Assembly: GCA_025998475.1 (NCBI GenBank)
Contig: BNVZ01000088.1
Coordinates: forward strand, 1 to 5,684
Reading direction: 5' to 3'
DNA from: Endomicrobiia bacterium
GTDB taxonomy: Bacteria > Elusimicrobiota > Endomicrobiia > Endomicrobiales > Endomicrobiaceae
Length of the DNA stretch: 5,684 nucleotides
The notes below the pieces were generated by a model. It saw only the letters and a program-made list of their open reading frames with translations. It was not told the origin of the DNA and did no database searches. How positions within the stretch are numbered: the first letter of the stretch is position 1; each line of letters starts with the position of its first letter. Of the stretch, positions 1 through 5,478 are shown one piece after another. Made by a program: the position numbers and the translations under genes.

Positions 1-131
1 TTCTTCTACATACTTTATCATCCTATATGCACAACTTTCACTGACATTGTAACTATCTCCTAAGATAATTTTGTTTCATAGTCCTTCCATTATACTTTTA
101 TATGTTAATTGTTAAACTTATACCCCCCCCG
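1..131 (-). pseudogene. Decayed IS5-like transposase, N-terminal-half fragment running off the left edge
   Basis: Read on the - strand, positions 72 to 1 encode an uninterrupted segment containing GDSYNVSESCAYRMIKYVEE. This matches, from memory, the helix-turn-helix region of IS5-family DDE transposases (HTH_Tnp_4 type, usually like HIGKSYGISES.AYR.IKWVE). Just upstream, in a frame offset by one base, positions 89-63 read WKDYETKLS, which aligns with the WREYRTYFHI that normally precedes that motif. The Trp-to-Gly distance is 29 nt where the family spacing predicts 30, so a one-base deletion is likely. Further upstream a run of eight G on this strand (plus-strand C 123-130) sits where a Gly-Gly-Arg/Lys segment is expected. 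A very weak match (LSTFKRFRSL, 201-172, ATG at 204-202) could be the true N-terminus. Stops in every frame show that it is dead. The C-terminal half would lie outside the window. Confidence 0.55.
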
Positions 132-204
132 CAGCAAAAACTTGTGCGCAAACCGCTTAAAATAGTACAATTAGGCTACGAAACCGTTTAAATGTGGACA
201 GCAT

Positions 205-519
205 AGTGCATATAAGATACACTATCATTTTGTGTAACGCCCAAAAGCATAAAAAAAGCTATATTTGGTAATATTTAGCGTTGTAATAGTAATTCAAATA
301 ACAAAAGAAATTTGGTAACGCTGCAAACATAGAGTTTTGAGCAAGTTGGAATAGATGGCAATCACCCATTACCCATTAAGTTGCAGCCCAAAGTTCTCAC
401 CAATGCCAAGTAATACAAGTTATTAAAAGTATAACAGCACGAGAGATGCTTTGCCTCAATTGATTTAAAAAAAGAACTTTGTGGGTGGCGGCGTCGGAGC
501 GATTGATACTTTGTTGCAG
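205..519. other. Non-coding or degraded stretch without a recognisable gene
   Basis: No frame here has a start, ribosome-binding site and recognisable product. The - strand holds a 64-codon open frame (362-556), but it starts at GTG without a Shine-Dalgarno sequence and part of it is the translated 36-bp repeat, so I do not call it. Short open stretches on the - strand between about 188 and 360 are interrupted by stops and are AT-rich enough to be chance. The motif TTTGGTAA occurs twice (around 265 and 310), and CCCATTA is directly doubled at 365-378. I read this as eroded DNA next to an old insertion sequence. Confidence 0.5.
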
Positions 520-590
520 CAGTAGGCAAGTAGGAAACAGAAGGATTCTTGGGCACAGTAGGTGAGTAGGAAACAGAAGGGACTCTTGGG
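520..590. repeat. Two-copy tandem repeat, period 36 bp
   Basis: Copy 1 is 520-553 and copy 2 is 556-590. Both begin CAGTAGG, share the core AGTAGGAAACAGAAGG and end in CTTGGG. They differ at two adjacent bases after CAGTAGG and in a small substitution/indel after the core. On the - strand the period equals 12 codons and gives a repeated peptide (PSVSYSPT then PSVSYLPT), so it might be a relic of a Pro/Ser-rich repeat protein, but no gene around it supports that. Only two copies with no dyad symmetry make CRISPR or an iteron origin unlikely. Confidence 0.75.
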
Positions 591-630
591 CTATGTTACT
601 AAACAGGGGGTCAAAGATCTACAGCAACAA

Positions 631-732
631 TTACAGCTCTTCAATTTCCACTGCTGATACCGCACGTCTTGCTTGCGCGGAGGTTAATTTAAATTTTTTG
701 TAGAATCTCATAACATATTGAGCTTTTGTCAA
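631..732 (-). pseudogene. C-terminal fragment of an unrecognised protein
   Basis: The - strand frame from 732 down to a TAA at 633-631 encodes a 33-residue peptide rich in Lys, Arg, Ala and Glu. It includes MRFYKKFKLTSAQARR and ends AVSAVEIEEL. It looks like the helical end of a real protein: amphipathic, with higher GC codons than the surrounding AT-rich DNA. The frame closes only five codons upstream at another stop, and no ribosome-binding site or good start is present, so it cannot be an intact gene. A second possible piece lies upstream in another frame at 820-767 (MTNPQKDDFVYKNNAVY then TAA). It could be the N-terminus of the same broken gene, but that link is weak. I do not recognise the family. 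Confidence 0.35.
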
Positions 733-870
733 ACAAAGACAAACGGATTAAAATAACGACGGGCCTTTAATAAACAGCATTATTTTTATATACAAAATCA
801 TCTTTTTGTGGGTTTGTCATATCTTTGCTATAAACTCCAATTCTAAACGACAAAATATGTGTTTTTAGGT

Positions 871-899
871 TTTACATCCATTATGTTATATGCTACAAT
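871..899 (+). promoter_or_regulatory. Sigma-70-type promoter with extended -10, driving the lipoprotein gene
   Basis: A -35 box TTTACA (871-876) and a -10 box TACAAT (894-899) are separated by exactly 17 nt, and TGC directly before the -10 provides an extended -10. Transcription would begin near 906, about 37 nt before the ATG at 943. Because this promoter lies inside the longest open frame (which could nominally start at 859), it argues that 943 is the real start. It is the best promoter match I see in the window. Confidence 0.6.
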
Positions 900-932
900 A
901 ACGCTGTGTAGGATATGTATAGCGAAAATAAT

Positions 933-939
933 AGGAAAG
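933..939 (+). promoter_or_regulatory. Ribosome-binding site deciding the lipoprotein start
   Basis: AGGAAAG ends three bases before the first of two adjacent ATG codons (943 and 946). Spacing from the GGA core is about seven bases to 943 and ten to 946, both workable. The upstream alternative start at 859 has no comparable Shine-Dalgarno sequence. Confidence 0.55.
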
Positions 940-942
940 AAA

Positions 943-1566
943 ATGATGAAAACAAAAACAGTAAAAGCAACATTAAGCATGTTTGTTGCATTTAGCCCTG
1001 CTTTAAGTTCGTGCGATAAAAAGAACGCTTCCCTTGTAAACAGAAGGACTGCTACTCCAAAGAGAATAGAACAAATAAAAGAAGTACAAAGAGCAAAAGC
1101 AAAAGAAGAAGAAAGATTAGCAGTAATGCCACTTAAATCAGATTCAGCACCAGAACCAGCACAAGAACAAGACCCAGAACAACCATGCCAAAACGAGAAC
1201 ACAGTGAAAGAAATAGTAACAAATAGTGCAGTGGTAGTAGATGATGATCACGGCGCCACAAGTGTTCATACACTGGCACAACCACAACAACTACTACCGC
1301 CAATAGTTGTACTACTGCCAATACTAGCTGTACTACCACCAACAAACGATGGCAATGCAGGCAGCGGTGTAAGTGGGGCGGGGGCATCATCAGTGATTTC
1401 AAGCTCAAGCTCGAACAGCTCAAGCCTGAGTGTTTTTTTACCGGGTAATCCATGCATATCTCCAAGTTCATCATCGTCATTTTCATCATCAATAACATCT
1501 GGAATAGCTTCATCGTCATCTAGTGAGCCTTCACCATCCTTACCTTTGGAAGAAGGGCGAGGATAG
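943..1566 (+). CDS. Putative low-complexity lipoprotein, probably truncated by a frameshift
   Basis: This encodes 207 aa from the ATG at 943. Residues 1-23 form a lipoprotein signal peptide (Lys-rich n-region, hydrophobic core, lipobox LSSC) with the lipidated Cys at residue 24 (codon 1012-1014), followed by Asp-Lys-Lys. Asp after the Cys retains lipoproteins in the inner membrane in E. coli; whether that holds here is unknown. Residues about 35-65 are strongly charged (IEQIKEVQRAKAKEEERLA) and likely helical. A Glu/Pro/Gln stretch follows, then a Leu/Pro/Val-rich hydrophobic segment (about 117-134), a Gly/Ala part and a Ser-rich part (about 149-196). The frame ends LPLEEGRG. One base fewer at GGG 1555-1557 would extend it to 1651 with a coiled coil, giving 235 aa. 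Start, promoter and ribosome-binding site agree. No family or catalytic motif was recognised; the protein is probably an envelope or surface component. The middle third is low complexity, open in several frames, and its correct reading is uncertain. Confidence 0.55.
   Translation: MMKTKTVKATLSMFVAFSPALSSCDKKNASLVNRRTATPKRIEQIKEVQRAKAKEEERLAVMPLKSDSAPEPAQEQDPEQPCQNENTVKEIVTNSAVVVDDDHGATSVHTLAQPQQLLPPIVVLLPILAVLPPTNDGNAGSGVSGAGASSVISSSSSNSSSLSVFLPGNPCISPSSSSSFSSSITSGIASSSSSEPSPSLPLEEGRG
1292..1342 (+). repeat. Imperfect tandem repeat inside the lipoprotein gene
   Basis: The 12-mer TACTAC(C/T)(G/A)CCAA occurs at 1292-1303, 1310-1321 and 1331-1342, giving units of 18 and 21 bp. Both lengths are multiples of three, so gain or loss of a unit keeps the frame. 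In the called frame the repeats encode the Leu/Pro/Val segment; in the +2 frame they encode a Thr/Asn/Ser/Cys-rich repeat. Confidence 0.65.
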
Positions 1567-1651
1567 CGTGGAGCGTTTAAATGAGAAGATACAGACTTTA
1601 GATGATGAAAAGGAGCGTTTATTTGAGGAGCTTAATGAGCTGTTGGGATAA
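1553..1651 (+). pseudogene. Displaced coiled-coil C-terminus of the lipoprotein gene (one-base frameshift)
   Basis: In the frame offset by one base from the lipoprotein, codons from AAG 1553 to TAA 1649-1651 encode GEDSVERLNEKIQTLDDEK followed by ERLFEELNELLG. Heptad positions a and d are Val, Leu, Ile, Leu, Lys, Leu, Leu, Leu without a break, a textbook two-stranded coiled coil about four heptads long. There is no start codon or ribosome-binding site for this piece by itself. Removing one G from GGG 1555-1557 fuses it exactly onto LPLEE of the upstream frame. Known coiled-coil tails of surface lipoproteins mediate oligomerisation; that role here is inference. Sequencing error or slippage-mediated switching could also explain the break. 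Confidence 0.55.
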
Positions 1652-1892
1652 AATCTTGTTAGTTAGGTCGTCATATTCTTTGTTAGCATCTGGAGGACTG
1701 TGTGGATCTAGTGATGTAGTTTGTTTGAGTAGCGAGATTGTTAAGGTGAGTAATGAATTGCCTGCTGATTGGAAGGGAAAAGCTGATGAAATATATGTCT
1801 TTCGTGCGTTTGTCGCGTGTAGCAATTTGTGCTTTATCTTTGGGTAAGTACAAAGTACCCTTATACACACAGTTCGTAAAAGGTCCATTTTA
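1652..1892 (+). other. pheS leader region, no secure gene
   Basis: About 240 bases separate the lipoprotein tail from pheS. A + strand frame stays open to 1847 and two - strand frames are also open. None has a ribosome-binding site or a recognisable product, so any coding here is probably relic. Near the 3' end, GGGTA 1842-1846 can pair with TACCC 1856-1860; alternatively GTAC 1848-1851 pairs with GTAC 1855-1858 around an AAA loop. No T-run follows, so this is not a standard terminator. A weak promoter candidate for pheS is TTGGGT (1840-1845), 16-nt spacer, TATACA (1862-1867). No T-box motif or Phe-rich leader peptide was found. The pheS ribosome-binding site is probably AAAGG ending at 1883. 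Confidence 0.35.
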
Positions 1893-2912
1893 ATGAATGA
1901 TATTGAACAAATTGTTAGTGAAGCTTCTAAAAAAATAAAAAATGCGAATAATTTGGCGCTGGATAATTTAAAGACGGAATATTTAGGGAGAAATGGTGTT
2001 TTAACGCAGATTTTAAAATCTTTGTCACAATATTCCATAGAAGATAAAAAAAGAATAGGTTCACAAGCAAACAAAGCAAAAAGTATTATTGAAAGCGAAA
2101 TAGAGAATAGAAAAAATAGTCTTAAGAAAGCTTTGCTTGATGAAAAAATGCAGAAAGAGAAGCTTGATTGTTTTCCAAGCTTCTATTTTCCTTTTCCAAA
2201 GGGAAGTTTTCATCCTGTTATTGAGACAATTAGAGGCATAAGCGCGGTTTTCAAGTCACTCGGGTTTCTAGTTGCCCAAGGGCCTGAACTTGAAACCGAT
2301 TGGTATAATTTTGAAGCGTTAAATATTCCAAAAAATCATCCTGCGAGGGATTTGCAAGATACTTTTTACGTTGAGGGAATGAAAAATCTACTTAGAACAC
2401 ATACTTCTTCCGTACAAATTCATGTAATGGAAAAACATAAACCTCCTGTGAAAGTTATTGTGCCCGGAAGAGTTTACAGAAATGAAGCTTCTGACGCCTC
2501 TCATTCGTCAACTTTTTATCAAATTGAAGGTCTTGCAGTGGACGAAAATGTAACATTTGTGGATTTGAAAGTAGCGCTTACAGAATTTATACATAGATTT
2601 TTCGGATATAAATTAAACGTGCGTTTCAGACCGTCACATTTTCAATTTACAGAGCCGTCTGCGGAAGTTGATATGCAATGTCCGTTTTGCAGAGAGAAAG
2701 GCTGCAAGATATGTAAAAATTCTGGCTGGATTGAAACGCTGGGTTGCGGAATGGTGCATCCTAATGTTTTAAAAGCTGTTGATTACAACTATGAAAAATA
2801 TACAGGCTATGCTTTTGGAATAGGTGTCGAAAGAATCACAATGTTAAAGTATGGAATAGATGATATACGTTTATTGTATGAAAACGATTTGCGCTTTTTA
2901 AAGCAGTTTTAA
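1893..2912 (+). CDS. pheS: Phenylalanyl-tRNA synthetase alpha subunit
   Basis: Catalytic subunit of the cytoplasmic alpha2-beta2 enzyme that activates Phe with ATP and charges tRNA-Phe. At 339 aa it is normal length. Residues 1-90 are the charged N-terminal helical hairpin that contacts tRNA, including EYLGRNGVLTQILKSL. The class II core begins at GSFHPV (104-109), with GPELETDWYNFEALN and HPARDLQDTFYV. Motif 2 is GRVYRNEASDASHSSTFYQIEG (split as GRVYRNEAS 192-200 and DASHSSTFYQIEG). Phe pocket residues lie in SHFQFTEPSAEVD. Motif 3 is GYAFGIGVERITMLKYGI (305-322), whose Ala307 corresponds to the substrate-specificity Ala294 of E. coli. The end, ENDLRFLKQF, is canonical. Four cysteines (263, 266, 271, 274) form a CxxC-x4-CxxC knuckle seen in PheS of several phyla. 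The ATG at 1893 fits the family N-terminus and has an AAAGG upstream. pheT follows 114 nt downstream on the same strand, so co-transcription is likely. Confidence 0.97.
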   Translation: MNDIEQIVSEASKKIKNANNLALDNLKTEYLGRNGVLTQILKSLSQYSIEDKKRIGSQANKAKSIIESEIENRKNSLKKALLDEKMQKEKLDCFPSFYFPFPKGSFHPVIETIRGISAVFKSLGFLVAQGPELETDWYNFEALNIPKNHPARDLQDTFYVEGMKNLLRTHTSSVQIHVMEKHKPPVKVIVPGRVYRNEASDASHSSTFYQIEGLAVDENVTFVDLKVALTEFIHRFFGYKLNVRFRPSHFQFTEPSAEVDMQCPFCREKGCKICKNSGWIETLGCGMVHPNVLKAVDYNYEKYTGYAFGIGVERITMLKYGIDDIRLLYENDLRFLKQF

Positions 2913-3026
2913 TTGGAGGAAATCTTGGCTGTTTTATAAGGGGTAATATTTTTGAAGTGTCTACCAAATAAAACGGACTGAATCTATCAAAAAAAGGAAC
3001 ATAAAATAAATCTAGGGATAGTAAGG
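2913..3026 (+). other. Long pheS-pheT spacer with orphan Shine-Dalgarno sequence
   Basis: pheS and pheT usually abut or overlap, so 114 nt between them is long. One base pair of codons after the pheS stop there is a near-perfect Shine-Dalgarno GGAGGA (2915-2920), then four bases, then TTG (2925-2927) opening a frame that ends after four codons (TTG GCT GTT TTA TAA). It may be the remains of a lost gene start or a non-functional minigene. The pheT ribosome-binding site is AGGGA (3014-3018), eight bases before ATG; a second AAGG touches the ATG and is too close to serve. I see no convincing terminator or promoter in the spacer. Confidence 0.5.
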
Positions 3027-5390
3027 ATGAAGATATCTTATAATTGCCTTAAAAAGTTTGTTGACTTTGAGTTAAGCCCGCAGGAAATTGCTTCTATGCT
3101 TACTTCCATAGGTATTGAAACTTCCGTTGTTTTAGGAGGATGCGGATGGACTGGTGTTACCGCGGTGAAAGTTTTAGATGTGCAGAAACATCCCAATGCA
3201 GATAAACTGTCTATATGCAAAGTAAGCGATGGGACAAAAGAGTATTCGATAGTCTGTGGCGCAAAAAATATTGCAACCGGGCAGATTGTTCCTCTTGCAG
3301 AAACCGGAGCCGTACTCCCTGGTAATTTTAAAATAAAAAAATCAAAAATAAGGGATGTTGAATCTGAAGGCATGATATGTTCCAAAAAAGATCTTGGTCT
3401 TGAAATGGAATCCGAAGGTATTTTGGTTCTTAATGAGGACGCCAATGTAGGAAATACTTTAGAAAGTGTTTTAGGTGAAATTGATTCAGTTCTTGAAATA
3501 GAAATAACAACTAACAGAGGCGATTGTTTAAGTTATTTAGGTGTGGCGCGGGAAATTGCTGCTAAACTGCGCAAGATGATATCTTTGCCCACAGTAAAAA
3601 CATTTAATGTTCCGGAATTACATTGCGTCGAAATAAAATCCGATTTATGCAGGCGTTATATAGGGACCATTATATCATCAGTTAAAGTAGGGCCAACTCC
3701 AAAGTGGATTACAGATATGTTAGAAAAGAGCAAAATAAGATCTATTAATAACATTGTGGACATAACTAATTACGTTATGATTGAACTTGGACAGCCCCTG
3801 CATGCTTTTGACGTAACAAAACTTTCTTCAAAAAAAATCATTGTAAGAAACGCTGTCGATTTGGAAAAGATTACCGCTCTTGATGGCAAAGAATATAAAC
3901 TTGATTCTGAAATGCTTGTAATAGCAGATGATCAAAACCCTATTGCAATAGCTGGAGTGATAGGCGGAGAACATTCGAATATTGACGATAAGACTCAAAC
4001 TATATTTTTGGAAAGCGCAATTTTTGATGCAGTGTCAATAAGAAAAACTTCAAAAAAATTAAACCTTTCAAGCGATTCTTCTTATAGGTTTGAAAGAGGA
4101 TTAGATTGGGACACAACCGAGTTTGCTTTGTGGAGAGCCGCAAATCTTATAATTGATATTGCCGGTGGCAAAATTGAAGCAAGAGAAGATTTGCAAAATA
4201 CCAAATATGAAAAAACGAAAGTCACTTTAAGGGTTGATAGAATATCTAAAGTTTTGGGATATACTATCAAAGAAGACGAGATAGCTAAAATTTTAAGATT
4301 TTTAGGAATAGATTTGCAGTTGAAAGGCGAAATGATCCTCTGTACTGTTCCACCATGGCGCAACGATATAAAAGAGGAAGTAGATTTAATTGAAGAAATA
4401 GTAAGGATAAAAGGATATGACACTGTGCCTTCTCCAAAAAAATATGAAGATCAATTATATACTCCAAACAATTCATTTCTTTCTACGATTATCGAAGAGT
4501 TTAGATTTAAATTAAACGGACTTGGTTTTAGTGAAGCATTAAACTATAGTTTTTCAGAGATTAGAGAGCTTGAAAAATTTGATTTGGAATATCGTTACAA
4601 AATATTAAACCCGATATCTAAAGAAAATGAAGTTTTAAGACCTTCTCTTCTTCCCGGATTGTATAAGAACTTGTGTCTTAATATTGGACATGGTGCCCAA
4701 ACGGTGTCATTATTTGAACATGGTAAAATTTTTGACGATGCCGGAGAAAAAAAGACTTTTGCCGTTATAATGTATGGTAAGGTATGGCAGGAATGGTGGA
4801 AATGGGCAGAACAAAAAATTAGTCCAAAATATGATTTTTATTTTGGCGGCGGAATAATAAAAAATATTTTGCCATCGGATGAGTTTATGATTTTAGAAAA
4901 TTTAACTCCAAAAAGTTATTATCACTCTGGGAGAACTGCTTCTATTGCTTATAATGGGGAAGTTGTGGGACAGTTTGGTATTTTAAAGTCTTTAATTGTA
5001 GATAACATAAGAGATGATGTTTTTTATTGTGAAATTAATTTAGATCCGATTGAAAAAGTTTACATTGAGAAAACGTCTCTTTATAAAACATATTCAAAAT
5101 TTCCTGTAGTAAAAAGAGATATTTCAGTAACTGCCGACAAATTTTTGCAGCTTGCAAAAATAGAAAAAGTAATTAAAAATATTATGGAGACAGGAGGTAT
5201 TTTAAGAGAATATTCTTTATTTTCAGTATATACAGATGAATCTAAGTTGGGGACAGGTAAGGTAGGCTATTCATTTAGATTGTCCTATAATAATAGCGAC
5301 AGAACATTAACAGACGAAGAAGTCAATAAAGATATAAGTGTTTTGCTAAAGCAACTTGATACAGGCTTAGATGTAAAACTTAGACAATAG
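3027..5390 (+). CDS. pheT: Phenylalanyl-tRNA synthetase beta subunit
   Basis: Structural and editing subunit of the alpha2-beta2 PheRS; it binds tRNA-Phe and hydrolyses mischarged Tyr-tRNA-Phe. Its 787 aa is full family length. Order of domains: N-terminal MKISYNCLKKFVD (1-13); EMAP-II-like tRNA-binding OB fold about 41-150 (VLDVQKHPNADKLSICKV, CGAKNI, GMICSKKDLGL); B3/B4 editing domain about 200-370 with NRGDCLSYLGVAREIA just before it (163-178), GQPLHAFD (255-262, His259 matching editing His261 of E. coli), FLES (Glu330 region) and SSDSSYRFERGLD (348-360); B5 domain about 398-470 ending VDLIEEIVRIKGYD; class II-like but non-catalytic core about 480-680; C-terminal FDX-ACB anticodon-binding domain about 688-787, starting YSKFPVVKRDISV. 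In the editing pocket the common Thr-Asp-Ala is Ser-Asp-Ser here, a conservative change. The ATG at 3027 gives the canonical N-terminus. The stop is TAG at 5388-5390. Confidence 0.97.
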   Translation: MKISYNCLKKFVDFELSPQEIASMLTSIGIETSVVLGGCGWTGVTAVKVLDVQKHPNADKLSICKVSDGTKEYSIVCGAKNIATGQIVPLAETGAVLPGNFKIKKSKIRDVESEGMICSKKDLGLEMESEGILVLNEDANVGNTLESVLGEIDSVLEIEITTNRGDCLSYLGVAREIAAKLRKMISLPTVKTFNVPELHCVEIKSDLCRRYIGTIISSVKVGPTPKWITDMLEKSKIRSINNIVDITNYVMIELGQPLHAFDVTKLSSKKIIVRNAVDLEKITALDGKEYKLDSEMLVIADDQNPIAIAGVIGGEHSNIDDKTQTIFLESAIFDAVSIRKTSKKLNLSSDSSYRFERGLDWDTTEFALWRAANLIIDIAGGKIEAREDLQNTKYEKTKVTLRVDRISKVLGYTIKEDEIAKILRFLGIDLQLKGEMILCTVPPWRNDIKEEVDLIEEIVRIKGYDTVPSPKKYEDQLYTPNNSFLSTIIEEFRFKLNGLGFSEALNYSFSEIRELEKFDLEYRYKILNPISKENEVLRPSLLPGLYKNLCLNIGHGAQTVSLFEHGKIFDDAGEKKTFAVIMYGKVWQEWWKWAEQKISPKYDFYFGGGIIKNILPSDEFMILENLTPKSYYHSGRTASIAYNGEVVGQFGILKSLIVDNIRDDVFYCEINLDPIEKVYIEKTSLYKTYSKFPVVKRDISVTADKFLQLAKIEKVIKNIMETGGILREYSLFSVYTDESKLGTGKVGYSFRLSYNNSDRTLTDEEVNKDISVLLKQLDTGLDVKLRQ

Positions 5391-5478
5391 TATCGTTACA
5401 AATTAAAATAGATCTGTCTAAAGACTCTTGCCACATCACACTAGACCTTCCGCACAACTTGAGTATTAAATTCTAGAA
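5391..5478. other. pheT-to-IS junction, possible IS end
   Basis: This short non-coding stretch lies between the pheT stop and the ancestral transposase stop. It holds the small inverted repeat GTCT-AA-AGAC (5416-5425) just after an AGATCT palindrome. An IS5-like element on the - strand must end somewhere here, and this dyad is a candidate terminal inverted-repeat start. I cannot see the other end of the element, so neither the terminal repeat nor a target duplication can be confirmed. No rho-independent terminator with a T-run is evident for pheT. Confidence 0.25.

Noticed and set aside
520..590. CRISPR array or plasmid iterons
   Set aside because: There are only two adjacent copies with no spacer of constant length, no dyad and no cas or rep gene nearby.
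660..699. Rho-independent terminator (CCGC 660-663 / GCGG 677-680, later T-run 694-699)
   Set aside because: The stem is only four pairs and the T-run is separated by over ten bases.
725..743. Hairpin TTTGTC / GACAAA with a 7-nt loop
   Set aside because: It is a short AT-rich stem with no T-run and no associated gene; likely chance.
859..942. Upstream extension of the lipoprotein frame to an ATG at 859
   Set aside because: It would place the promoter (871-899) inside the gene, lacks a ribosome-binding site, and would bury the lipoprotein signal peptide 28 residues in.
1133..1519. Long - strand open frames opposite the lipoprotein gene (1133-1519 and 1266-1634)
   Set aside because: They have no ribosome-binding site or start context. 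Openness follows from TCA/TCG and CAA-type repeats, while the + strand has a promoter, Shine-Dalgarno sequence, signal peptide and coiled coil.
1602..1847. + strand 81-codon frame before pheS
   Set aside because: It has no Shine-Dalgarno sequence, no recognisable motif and an odd Cys/Ser composition. It starts inside the coiled-coil tail in another frame.
1619..2074. - strand 151-codon frame overlapping the start of pheS
   Set aside because: It covers 180 bases of the pheS coding sequence antisense and has no ribosome-binding site. Its helical end mirrors the + strand coiled-coil codons.
3038..3445. - strand frames inside pheT (3038-3445, 4082-4423, 4285-4476)
   Set aside because: They are antisense shadows of a strongly conserved coding sequence.
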